Shown here one piece after another: positions 1-7,216 of a stretch of DNA of 46,904 bases. The position numbers and the translations under genes are program-made. The stretch's first letter is position 1. Each line of letters opens with the position of its first letter. The notes under the pieces were generated by a model. The model did not search any database, was not told where the DNA came from, and saw nothing but the letters and a program-made list of their open reading frames with translations. Source of the stretch: Nocardia mexicana NBRC 108244 (GTDB taxonomy: Bacteria; Actinomycetota; Actinomycetes; Mycobacteriales; Mycobacteriaceae); the NCBI RefSeq assembly GCF_001613165.1, contig NZ_BDBV01000110.1, positions 1 through 46,904 on the forward strand, read 5' to 3'.

Positions 1-8
1 AGCGCCGC

Positions 9-518
9 GTGAGCAAGACGGGATCCCGTGCGGCCGTTCGGGACAAGCACGAACGCAAGATCCTGGGGCTGTCCACCGGCCGCGCGGTGATCCTGGCCGC
101 CGTGCTGTGCGCGCTGGCGCTGACCCTGGCCGTGCCGATGCGGACGTATTTCAGCCAGCGCAGCGAGTCCGCGCAGCTCGCGCAGGAGCGCACGGAGCTG
201 GAGGGCGATCTGGCCCGGCTGCGCGATCGGCGGGCGCAGCAGCAGGATCCCGCCTACATCCGGTCCGAGGCGCGCGACCGGCTGCGGCTGGTCATGCCCG
301 GCGAGACCGCCTACATCGTCCAGGTTCCCGGTATCGAGCAGCCCGCCGTGCCCGCGCAGCCGACCCGCGAGCGCCGCCCGGACCCCTGGTACACCGAGCT
401 GTTCCGCAGCATGTCCAACCCGCAGCCCGCCGCGGCCGCGCCGGAATCCGATCCGGCCGTGCCGAATTCCGATGGTGCGGCCCCGCCGCCCCAGAACCCC
501 GAAGGAGCGCCCCGGTGA
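9..518 (+). CDS. ftsB: Septum formation initiator, FtsB/DivIC family
   Basis: Divisome scaffold protein, 169 aa, expected to link the FtsQ- and FtsL-like proteins at the septum. A basic cytoplasmic tail of about 27 residues is followed by one membrane segment (about 28-48), a charged heptad-like coiled coil (about 52-85) and a Pro/Ala-rich extracytoplasmic tail. This layout is usual for actinobacterial members, whose tail is longer than in E. coli FtsB. The GTG start lies 8 bases from the window edge, so its ribosome site cannot be judged. The stop overlaps the next GTG by 4 bases (GTGA), which implies translational coupling. The eno gene normally lies just upstream, outside this window. Confidence 0.9.
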   Translation: MSKTGSRAAVRDKHERKILGLSTGRAVILAAVLCALALTLAVPMRTYFSQRSESAQLAQERTELEGDLARLRDRRAQQQDPAYIRSEARDRLRLVMPGETAYIVQVPGIEQPAVPAQPTRERRPDPWYTELFRSMSNPQPAAAAPESDPAVPNSDGAAPPPQNPEGAPR

Positions 519-1060
519 CCGAGCCCGCCTCTGACGCCGATCTGGAGATCGTCGCCCGGCAGTTGGGCCGTCCGCCGCGCGGCGTGCTCGCCGTCGCCTA
601 CCGCACCCCGGACGGCCAGCCGGCGGTGGTGAAGACCGCGCCGCGGCTGCCCGACGGCACGCCGTTCCCGACCCTGTACTACCTGACCGATCCGCGGCTC
701 ACCGCCGAGGCCAGCAGGCAGGAGGCCGCCGGGCTGATGCGGGGGATGTCCGAGCGGCTGCGCACCGACGCCGAACTCGCCGCCGGATACCGGGCCGCGC
801 ACGAGAGCTATCTGGCCGAGCGCAACGAAATCGAGTCGCTGGACACGGATTTCAGCGGTGGCGGCATGCCGGAGCGGGTGAAATGCTTGCACGTGCTGAT
901 GGCACACGCCCTGGCGAAGGGGCCCGGCGTGAATCAGCTCGGCGACGAGGCGGTGGCCCTGGCCGCCGATAACGGTCTGCGCGGCACCGCCGTTCCGGCA
1001 GACTGGCCGAAATACGAGCAGTACCACCATGATCCGGTGGGGAAGGACAGCGATGAGTGA
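515..1060 (+). CDS. DUF501 domain-containing protein
   Basis: Conserved actinobacterial protein of unknown function, 181 aa, of the DUF501 family that sits between ftsB and ppx in most actinobacteria. It starts at the GTG overlapping the ftsB stop, with a GAAGGAG site about 10 bases upstream. Family hallmarks are an early RQLGRPPRG motif, a PFPTLYYLT block, and an RVKCLHVLMAHALAKG-type block near residues 122-137 that contains Cys and two His. The family has no established biochemical role. Its end overlaps ppx by 8 bases. Confidence 0.88.
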   Translation: MTEPASDADLEIVARQLGRPPRGVLAVAYRTPDGQPAVVKTAPRLPDGTPFPTLYYLTDPRLTAEASRQEAAGLMRGMSERLRTDAELAAGYRAAHESYLAERNEIESLDTDFSGGGMPERVKCLHVLMAHALAKGPGVNQLGDEAVALAADNGLRGTAVPADWPKYEQYHHDPVGKDSDE

Positions 1061-2000
1061 CCGGGTGGCCGCCGTCGATTGCGGCACGAATTCGATCCGG
1101 CTGCTGATCGCGGATGTCGGTGCGGACAAGCAACTGTCCGATGTGCACCGGGAGATGCGGATCGTGCGTCTGGGCCAAGGTGTCGACGCCACAGGCGAAT
1201 TGAACTCGGAGGCGATCGAACGCACCCGGATCGCGCTGCACGACTACGTGGACCGGATGCTGGACGCGGGCGTGACCCGGGTGCGCATGGTCGCCACCTC
1301 CGCCACCCGCGACGCCCGCAACCGCGACGACTTCTTCACCGCGGCCGCAGCGGAATTGGGCCGCGTGGTGCCGGGCGCCCAGGCCGAGGTGATCACCGGC
1401 GACGAGGAGGCCCGGCTGTCGTTCTCCGGTGCGGTCGGCGAATTGTCCAGTGCCGAGGGGCCGTTCGTCGTCGTCGATCTGGGCGGCGGCTCGACGGAGG
1501 TGGTGCTGGGCAACAGCCACGGTGTCGAGGCGGCCTACTCCGCCGATATCGGCTGCGTCCGGATCACCGAGCGTTGCCTGCACGGCAATCCGCCCACGCC
1601 CGAAGAGGTCGTCTCCGCACGGTTTTTCGCCGCCCAGCGGCTGGCGCAGGCATTCGGGGTGGTACCGGTCGAGCGGGCGCACACCTGGGTCGGCGTCGCG
1701 GGCACCATGACCACGATCGCCGCGGTTGCGCTCAATTTGCCCGAATACGATTCGGAGCGTGTGCATCTCACCCGGCTGAGCCTGGAAGAGCTTCGGGCCG
1801 TATGTCATCGGCTGGTCAAGATGGACCACGACGAACGCGCCGCGCTCGGGCCGATGCACCCGGGCCGGGTGGATGTGATCGGCGGCGGCGCGGTCATCAG
1901 CGAGGTCTTAGCCGACGAGCTGGCCCGCCGCGCCGGCATCGGTGAGCTGATCGTCAGCGAGCACGACATCCTCGACGGCATCGCCATGTCCATCGCCTGA
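1053..2000 (+). CDS. ppx: Exopolyphosphatase / guanosine pentaphosphate phosphohydrolase, Ppx/GppA family
   Basis: Predicted ASKHA-fold phosphatase, 315 aa, hydrolysing inorganic polyphosphate and/or pppGpp in the cytosol and so tying phosphate storage to the stringent response. The phosphate-1 loop AVDCGTNSIRLL is near residues 6-17 and the phosphate-2 loop VVDLGGGSTE near 140-150. The length matches single-domain mycobacterial Ppx1 proteins rather than the longer E. coli enzyme. I chose ATG 1053, since the family begins just before AVDxG; an in-frame ATG at 1029 would add eight residues inside the previous gene. It carries a rare TTA codon at 1908-1910, upstream of a tRNA with anticodon TAA. 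Confidence 0.9.
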   Translation: MSDRVAAVDCGTNSIRLLIADVGADKQLSDVHREMRIVRLGQGVDATGELNSEAIERTRIALHDYVDRMLDAGVTRVRMVATSATRDARNRDDFFTAAAAELGRVVPGAQAEVITGDEEARLSFSGAVGELSSAEGPFVVVDLGGGSTEVVLGNSHGVEAAYSADIGCVRITERCLHGNPPTPEEVVSARFFAAQRLAQAFGVVPVERAHTWVGVAGTMTTIAAVALNLPEYDSERVHLTRLSLEELRAVCHRLVKMDHDERAALGPMHPGRVDVIGGGAVISEVLADELARRAGIGELIVSEHDILDGIAMSIA

Positions 2001-2422
2001 CGTATTGCGTTGCGGGCGTGGTGAAATCACGCTCCGGTGCAGGCCGTCTGATGATGTCGGGGGTGTCGAACGACAGCGAACGCTCCGGCCGTGGGAACAG
2101 CTCCTTGTTCGCGGGCTGCCGGGGCGGTATCCGTATCTGTATAGGTGCAAGCCGCCGCTCCGCCGGACCTGCGGTCCGACATTTCGGCGTGATTCCGTTG
2201 CCGGGACGGCAAGGACCAGCACTGTGCCAAGTTGCCGGGCGTCGAATTGCGCAGATTGCGTGCATTCTGCGCATTGCCTGAACATTCTGATCGGAATCTA
2301 CCTCATGGGGACAAGCGTCCAGTTACTCTGCCCTGCGGCGGTGGACCGGACCCGGTGCACCGAAACGATGCGACCGCCACCCTGGTTGCTGGAAAATTGC
2401 GTGACATGGAAAGGTCGAGCGC
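2001..2422. other. Intergenic stretch, 422 bp, no convincing gene
   Basis: Open frames here lack coding-like composition and start signals. The stretch is less GC-rich than its flanks and presumably holds the promoter of the peptide transporter. The only ordered element I see is an inverted repeat at 2248-2273 (separate entry). A GGAAAGG ribosome site lies just ahead of ATG 2423. Confidence 0.5.
2248..2273. promoter_or_regulatory. Inverted repeat upstream of peptide transporter
   Basis: Perfect 8-bp arms TGCGCAGA and TCTGCGCA are separated by 10 bases, giving about 18 bp between arm centres. It lies 150 bp before the transporter start and lacks a T-run, so an operator is more likely than a terminator. 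No regulator can be assigned. Confidence 0.35.
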
Positions 2423-3889
2423 ATGACGGGAGTAGTGCAGCGGTCCGGCCGACCCGCCGAGCGGACCCTGTTCGGGCAGCCGATGGGTTTGGCGAACCTC
2501 TTCGGGGTCGAGCTGTGGGAGCGGTTCTCCTACTACGGGATGGTCGCCATCCTCGGCTACTACCTGTACTACTCGGTGACCGACGGCGGACTCGGGATGA
2601 AGACGTCCACGGCGACGGGGATCGTCGGCGCCTACGGCGGGTTCGTCTACCTGGCGACCGTGCTCGGCGGCTGGATCGCCGACCGTGTCCTGGGCATGGA
2701 GCGCACCGTGTTCTACGGCGGCGTGGTGGTGATGGCGGGGCATATCGCGCTGGCGCTGCTGCCGGGCCTCGGCGGCGTCGGGGTGGGTCTGGTGCTGGTC
2801 GCGCTCGGCAGCGGCGCGCTCAAGGCCAATGCCTCCTCGCTGCTGGGCACCCTCTACGAGAAGGACGACCCGCGCCTGGACACCGGCTTCACGCTGTTCT
2901 ACCTCGGCATCAATCTGGGCGGTTTCATCGGCCCGATGGTCACCGGCCTGCTGAACGACCACCTGGGCTTCCACTACGGATTCGGGGCCGCCGCGATCGG
3001 CATGGCGCTGGGCCTGACCCAGTACGCAGTGTTCCGGCGCAATCTCGGCGAGCACGGACGAGTGGTGCCGAACCCGTTGCCGCACAGTGAGATCGGCAAG
3101 TCGGTAGGTTTCGTCGCGGCGGTGATCGTGGTGGCCGTGCTGGCGATGGTGACCGGGCTGGTCACGCTGGACAACCTGCCCTGGGTGATCACGGGCGTGG
3201 TCGCCGTGGCCTCGATCGCCTACTTCGTGATCATGCTGACCAGTCCGAAGGTGAACCCGACCGAACGCACCCGGGTCCGCGCCTACATTCCGCTGTATGT
3301 CGCCACCGCCGTGTTCTTCTCGCTGTTCCAGCAGATCTTCACGGTGCTCACGGTGTACTCCGACGAGCGGATGAACTGGTCGATCTTCGGCTGGGACGCG
3401 CCGCCGAGCTGGGTCAGCTCGATCGATCCCGTGTGGATCATCGTGCTGTCGCCGCTGTTCGCGCTGCTGTGGGCGCGGCTGGGCACCCGCGCGCCCAGCA
3501 CCCCGCGCAAGTTCTCCTACGGCGTCATCGGCATGGGCGCGGCCTTCCTGCTGTTCGTGCCGCTGGCCGGGATCGACGGCAAACAGGTGCCGGTGCTGCT
3601 GGTGTTCGTCATCATGAGCCTGTTCGCGGCCTCCGAACTGCTGCTGTCGCCGATCGGCCTGGCGGTGACGACTCAGCTTGCGCCGGAGGCGTTCCGCGCG
3701 CAGATGATGGCGCTGAACTTCTTCGCCATCGCGATCGGCACCTCGATGTCCGGTGTGCTGTCGAAGTACTACGACCCCGACCACGAGGTCGCCTACTTCG
3801 GCACCCTCGGTCTGATCACCATCGTGGTCGGTGTGGTCGTCCGATTCCTCGCCCCCTGGGTCAGCCGACATATGGAGGGCGTCCACTGA
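2423..3889 (+). CDS. POT/PTR family proton-dependent oligopeptide transporter (MFS)
   Basis: Inner-membrane symporter, 488 aa, predicted to import di- and tripeptides with protons. The POT signature E-x-x-E-R-F is present as E30-L-W-E33-R34-F35 in the first helix, followed by YYGM. About fourteen hydrophobic segments follow, with a GYVYLATVLGGW-like region and FTLFYLGINLGGFIGP near residue 155, both typical of the family. The start is supported by GGAAAGG about 8 bases upstream. It appears monocistronic, standing between ppx and a tRNA. The length is normal for bacterial DtpT-like proteins. Confidence 0.92.
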   Translation: MTGVVQRSGRPAERTLFGQPMGLANLFGVELWERFSYYGMVAILGYYLYYSVTDGGLGMKTSTATGIVGAYGGFVYLATVLGGWIADRVLGMERTVFYGGVVVMAGHIALALLPGLGGVGVGLVLVALGSGALKANASSLLGTLYEKDDPRLDTGFTLFYLGINLGGFIGPMVTGLLNDHLGFHYGFGAAAIGMALGLTQYAVFRRNLGEHGRVVPNPLPHSEIGKSVGFVAAVIVVAVLAMVTGLVTLDNLPWVITGVVAVASIAYFVIMLTSPKVNPTERTRVRAYIPLYVATAVFFSLFQQIFTVLTVYSDERMNWSIFGWDAPPSWVSSIDPVWIIVLSPLFALLWARLGTRAPSTPRKFSYGVIGMGAAFLLFVPLAGIDGKQVPVLLVFVIMSLFAASELLLSPIGLAVTTQLAPEAFRAQMMALNFFAIAIGTSMSGVLSKYYDPDHEVAYFGTLGLITIVVGVVVRFLAPWVSRHMEGVH

Positions 3890-3944
3890 GCAAATCTCCG
3901 GAGAATTCCGAGACGCCCGTACAAATTCGGTAGGCTGACCGGAC

Positions 3945-4018
3945 GCCCCCGTAGCCCAACTGGCAGAGGCAGCGGACTTAAAATCCGTCCAGTGTCGGTT
4001 CGATCCCGACCGGGGGCA
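3945..4018 (+). tRNA. tRNA-Leu, anticodon TAA, short variable loop
   Basis: Folded by eye: acceptor stem GCCCCCG (3945-3951) with CGGGGGC (4011-4017), discriminator A at 4018, D-arm with GG, anticodon stem GCGGA/TCCGT enclosing loop CTTAAAA, anticodon TAA at 3979-3981, T-arm GTCGG-TTCGATC-CCGAC. CCA is not encoded. The variable region is only about 5 nt (3989-3993), giving a 74-nt class I molecule, whereas leucine tRNAs normally have a long variable arm. It should read UUA codons. Identity rests on the anticodon and A73. Confidence 0.85.
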
Positions 4019-4289
4019 CTGTGGAATCGCAGGTATAACGCTGTTTTCGAGGTCGCCCGCCCAAGTCTCCGCCCCCGCGTCGCGACCCGATTCCGGTGAG
4101 CGCCCCGATACTCGCCCGACCGTCGGCCGCACCTGCCGAGTGTGTCCCTTTCGCCGCCCTCCCCGGCCCTGCCGTGCCCCGTTGGCACAATCACGACAGT
4201 GGCGTGTACCGGCCGCGAACCCTCCTCCGCCGCCACGGGTGAGGACGCCGTGCCGGGACAGCGATCATCGAGCAACGCTGGATTCCGGG
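4019..4289. other. Intergenic stretch after tRNA, no gene seen
   Basis: About 270 bp lie between the tRNA and the 3' end of the lasso operon. I found no coding frame with a plausible start and no clear terminator hairpin with a T-run. There is no partial copy of the tRNA 3' end nearby to suggest an attachment site. Confidence 0.5.
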
Positions 4290-4709
4290 TCACCGAGGGG
4301 CGGGAGTCACCGTGAGGATGGCTCGATAGGCGGCCGTATCGTGCGGTTCGCCGACGGGCCGTCCCTCGGCTTCGACCCAGGCGTGTGCCGCCGTGGGCGA
4401 GGTGCGCACCCCCGTCTTCCAGGTCGGCCAGCTGCCGTGGAGGCGGCACAGCAGCGCCGTGGCGACGGACCGTTGCAGGCAGTACTGGCCGGAACACCTT
4501 GTGCTGACCGCGATTACGGTCTGTCGGGCACGGAGGGCGCGGTCGTAGTCGGCCGGTGGTGCGCCTCGGCGCAGGACGGTCAGCGCGGTGCGGAGGCGCC
4601 GCGGTGGGAGGCGCAGCAGCATTCTCGCCGCGGCGACGGCGAGGTACGGCCCGAGGCGGCGGTGTAGCGGCGGCGCGGCGGGGTCGGCCAGCGACTGTTC
4701 GTGGCTCAT
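4290..4709 (-). CDS. Lasso peptide biosynthesis B2 protein (leader peptidase, transglutaminase-like)
   Basis: Cysteine protease of 139 aa predicted to remove the leader from the lasso precursor. The Transglut_core3 pattern is clear: nucleophile Cys77 in GQYCLQRS, His109 in AAHAWVE, and an acidic residue twelve positions after the His. Here that residue is Glu121 (GEP), where an Asp is usual at the third triad position. B1 and B2 are split into two proteins, the usual actinobacterial arrangement. The ATG overlaps the end of B1 (ATGA). It is the last gene of the minus-strand operon A-C-B1-B2 and should work with B1, which binds the leader. Confidence 0.9.
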   Translation of the reverse strand: MSHEQSLADPAAPPLHRRLGPYLAVAAARMLLRLPPRRLRTALTVLRRGAPPADYDRALRARQTVIAVSTRCSGQYCLQRSVATALLCRLHGSWPTWKTGVRTSPTAAHAWVEAEGRPVGEPHDTAAYRAILTVTPAPR

Positions 4710-4963
4710 ACGGACCTCACGAGATCGGCGCGGGTCAGCTGGGTCAGGAGGTCCGCGACATCGGCCGCCGCCCGCCGACGATCGACCGGCCGGGTGTCGA
4801 CCAGTGTGCGAACCATCTCGTCGGCCGTCGCGCCTGCCAGGAAGGCGTCGAGGATCTCGGCGCCGGTGGTGTTGAGTTGCCAGTATCGGCCGTGTCGTTC
4901 GTCCAGCAGGATCGTGCCGTCTTCGGTGGGGCACACGCTGACATCGTCGCGGAGTCGGTGCAT
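4706..4963 (-). CDS. Lasso peptide biosynthesis B1 protein, PqqD-like RRE
   Basis: Precursor-recognition protein of 85 aa with the PqqD fold. It should clamp the leader (Tyr-Pro-Leu-Gly-Phe motif) and deliver it to B2 and C. The PqqD pattern is visible: DDVSVCPTEDGTILLDERHGRYWQLN gives the beta-strand module, followed by TGAEILDAFLAGAT and a helical C-terminus. The start has an AGGAG-type site upstream and lies 13 bases after the cyclase stop; its end overlaps B2 by 4 bases. Confidence 0.92.
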   Translation of the reverse strand: MHRLRDDVSVCPTEDGTILLDERHGRYWQLNTTGAEILDAFLAGATADEMVRTLVDTRPVDRRRAAADVADLLTQLTRADLVRSV

Positions 4964-4976
4964 TGCGGGGTTCTCC

Positions 4977-6821
4977 TCAGTGGTCGGCGCGGGTCAGATA
5001 CGCGGGGACCGGGTGTGCGGCCAGATCTCGTAGCCACTCCTCGGCGCCCAGGGTGTTGTCCAATTGGGTGAAACCGCCGGTGAGGATGTGCGGGCTTGCC
5101 ACCGCGCGGCGCAGTTCGGATCCGTCGACGATTCCGGCGGCGACGAGGCGCGAATCCTCGGCCCAGTCCATGAGGTCGCGCCGATGCGTCCGCAGGCCGG
5201 TGAACCACTCCTCGGTGCAGTGATCCTTGGTGCGGCGGTTGGCGATTCGCGGGGGAATGATCCCCGCCATGGCCTCGGCGAGCAGGGGTTTGTACGACCA
5301 CGGGTCACGCGCGTATTCCGGCCGCACGCTCAGGCAGGCGTCGACCACCGCGTCGTCGCAGAACGGGCTGTCGGTCTCGAGGCCGGTCGGTCCCGCGACG
5401 TGGGCGAGGATCCTGGCGCCCCGGCCCGCTTCCTGAATCTGGTGTATCCAAGCATGTTTCCCGCGATCGTTCGCCAGGGGCGTTGCCTCGGTCGCGGCGG
5501 AGCGTACGAGTTCGCCGACCATGGTCGTGGCGTCGTCGTCGGCCCACGGCGGCAGGCGGAACCGCTCGCCCCATTCGCCCGGCGTCGAGGGGAGCGCGGG
5601 TGACGTTCCGGCGTCGCGCAGCTGGGTGCCTGCCGCGGCCAGCCAGTCGGAGTAGGTGCTCCGGTCGCTCAGCAGGCGAATGCTCGCGACCAGGCTCCAG
5701 CGGCCGCGCGCCCGCAATCCTTCGAGGTGCCGCAGGGCCGTGAGGGGTCGGCGGCGCAGCAATCCATACACGTACAGGACGTGCGGCAGGACCAGATAGT
5801 CGCCGCCGTGGCCCGTCAGTCGACATGATGCCCCCTGCGCGACCATGAGTTCGGCGATCGCTCGCTGCTGCGCCCGATCCCGGACGACGCCCATGGGCTC
5901 ATCCGCGGGATCGTGGCGGTTGCGCAGTCCGTCGAGCAGCCCGGGCAGTCCCGCGGAGGGAAATGCCAGCCGTTCGATCCCGGGGAGATGGTCGGCGGCA
6001 TGTCGGGCGTAGGCGCGGTCTTCGTTGCCCGGCGCCGACCAGTCCAGTGTGGCGGTGGCCAGGCGGGCCCCCGCCCGCGCGGCCAGAAAACACACCGACG
6101 TCGAATCCATGCCGCCGGACAGGTCCGCGCCCACGACCTCACCCGGACGGGCCCGCAGCGCCACCGCATCGTGCAGCGCGGCCCGCAGCGCCGCGGCGCC
6201 CTGATCGAGGGTCGAGTGCACCGGCGGGGGACGCCACCACCGCGACGTTCGGTGGCCGCCGTCGCGCTCGAGCACCACCGCCGCGTCGGCCGCGACGGCG
6301 TGCACTCCGCGAAACATCGCACGTCCACTCAGCGGATAGGGCAGTACGGGATAGGCGAGATGGGCCGCCAACTGGCGGATATCCACCTCGGCGTCGATCA
6401 GCCAGGCCAAGGTGCGCGCACGGTCCGCGCCGACCGTCACTCCGTCGACCGTGGCGTAGTAGCACCGGCGCGAGCCGGAGGCCGTGCCACGCAGGTAGCA
6501 GGTGCCGTCGATGGAGGCCGACAGGTGGTAGCTGCCGGGCAGGGACCGGGCCGTTGCTGCCAGGTCGGCGATTGCGCGCACCCTCCGAGCGCGGGACTCG
6601 AGTTCCGCGGGCGATACGGCGGACCGGCCGATGACGGCCAGCATCGTGTTCCCGGCTGTGGCCAGCGTCAGTTGATCCGCGCGCCACCTTCCCAGCAACC
6701 ACGGCCGACCGGAAGGGTGTGCGATCACGTGGTCGGCCCGGGGCCGCAGGCGCGAAAGCATGTCGTCGCCGGTAGGACTGTCCGGCATGGCGACGAACCA
6801 GGATTGTGTATCGACGCGCAT
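4977..6821 (-). CDS. Lasso peptide cyclase (C protein), asparagine synthetase-like
   Basis: ATP-dependent macrolactam synthetase of 614 aa. It should adenylate the Glu8 side chain of the core and join it to the Gly1 amine. The N-terminal half resembles the glutaminase domain of AsnB but has no Cys at position 2, so it cannot use glutamine, as expected for lasso cyclases. The ATP pyrophosphatase loop SGGMDS is at residues 235-240 and a second motif LTGHGGDYL lies further on. I chose ATG 6821 because GGAG lies about 8 bases upstream; an in-frame start at 6908 would run into the precursor gene. It follows the precursor by 68 bp. Confidence 0.92.
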   Translation of the reverse strand: MRVDTQSWFVAMPDSPTGDDMLSRLRPRADHVIAHPSGRPWLLGRWRADQLTLATAGNTMLAVIGRSAVSPAELESRARRVRAIADLAATARSLPGSYHLSASIDGTCYLRGTASGSRRCYYATVDGVTVGADRARTLAWLIDAEVDIRQLAAHLAYPVLPYPLSGRAMFRGVHAVAADAAVVLERDGGHRTSRWWRPPPVHSTLDQGAAALRAALHDAVALRARPGEVVGADLSGGMDSTSVCFLAARAGARLATATLDWSAPGNEDRAYARHAADHLPGIERLAFPSAGLPGLLDGLRNRHDPADEPMGVVRDRAQQRAIAELMVAQGASCRLTGHGGDYLVLPHVLYVYGLLRRRPLTALRHLEGLRARGRWSLVASIRLLSDRSTYSDWLAAAGTQLRDAGTSPALPSTPGEWGERFRLPPWADDDATTMVGELVRSAATEATPLANDRGKHAWIHQIQEAGRGARILAHVAGPTGLETDSPFCDDAVVDACLSVRPEYARDPWSYKPLLAEAMAGIIPPRIANRRTKDHCTEEWFTGLRTHRRDLMDWAEDSRLVAAGIVDGSELRRAVASPHILTGGFTQLDNTLGAEEWLRDLAAHPVPAYLTRADH

Positions 6822-6889
6822 GATCAATCTCCAGGAATGGGGGCGGTGGCCCACGACCGCATCGGCCATGGGCCACCAAAGAACACCGA

Positions 6890-7033
6890 CTAGTAGTTCG
6901 ATCCCCACGCGCTCGGGTAGCCCTCGATGATCACATAGCTCGACCCGCGGGTCAGTTCGGTGAACTTCCCGACCTCCACCAGAATTGGCGGTTCGTACAC
7001 GCTGTCCTCGTCGAATTTCCGAACGGAATCCAT
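6890..7033 (-). CDS. Lasso peptide precursor (A protein), 47 aa
   Basis: The leader carries the class II recognition motif with full spacing: Tyr13, Pro16, Leu18, Gly22, Phe24, Thr28. Thr28 lies at position -2 of the predicted cleavage site after Arg29. The predicted core is GSSYVIIEGYPSAWGSNY (18 aa): Gly1 and Glu8 would form an 8-membered macrolactam ring, with a 10-residue loop and tail. Bulky Tyr10, Trp14 or Tyr18 could act as steric plugs. The cyclised peptide has a hand-calculated monoisotopic mass of about 1930.87 Da. GAGGTG lies 7 bases before the ATG. First gene of the operon A-C-B1-B2. Confidence 0.93.
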   Translation of the reverse strand: MDSVRKFDEDSVYEPPILVEVGKFTELTRGSSYVIIEGYPSAWGSNY

Positions 7034-7061
7034 TGTCTGCACCTCGATTCTGCCGATACCT

Positions 7062-7091
7062 GCATCGAACATTTCCGTGCCGGTTCGATGC
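7062..7091. promoter_or_regulatory. Inverted repeat in lasso operon leader/promoter
   Basis: Perfect 9-bp arms GCATCGAAC and GTTCGATGC are separated by 12 bases, so the arm centres are 21 bp apart (two helical turns), as for a dimeric regulator. It lies 29-58 bp upstream of the precursor ATG, in the gap shared with the divergent kinase gene. It could be an operator or an RNA hairpin in the leader. The binding protein is unknown. Confidence 0.5.
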
Positions 7092-7113
7092 CTGCCCAAA
7101 GCTAGAAGCGGGC

Positions 7114-7133
7114 TCGCCGGAGGGGTCCGGCGA
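7114..7133. promoter_or_regulatory. Second inverted repeat between lasso and kinase genes
   Basis: Perfect 8-bp arms TCGCCGGA and TCCGGCGA flank GGGG. It lies about 80 bp from the precursor start and 84 bp from the kinase start, upstream of a possible -10 for the kinase (TAAACT, 7171-7176). A regulator site is the simplest reading. Confidence 0.4.
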
Positions 7134-7216
7134 TGATCGGATACAAGGTCCGGAGCAACGCGGAAGCGGCTAAACTGCCCTGGCCGGGTTCGAGGTCGGA
7201 CAACGAGGACGGACGC

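Noticed and set aside
2303..4132. Long open frame on the minus strand opposite the peptide transporter
   Set aside because: It is antisense to a clear POT transporter gene and runs through the tRNA; its His/Gln/Arg-rich translation is typical of a shadow frame in high-GC DNA.
3945..4289. tRNA as an integration site for an island carrying the lasso cluster
   Set aside because: No integrase and no repeated tRNA 3' end were seen in the window, so there is no evidence for an island boundary.
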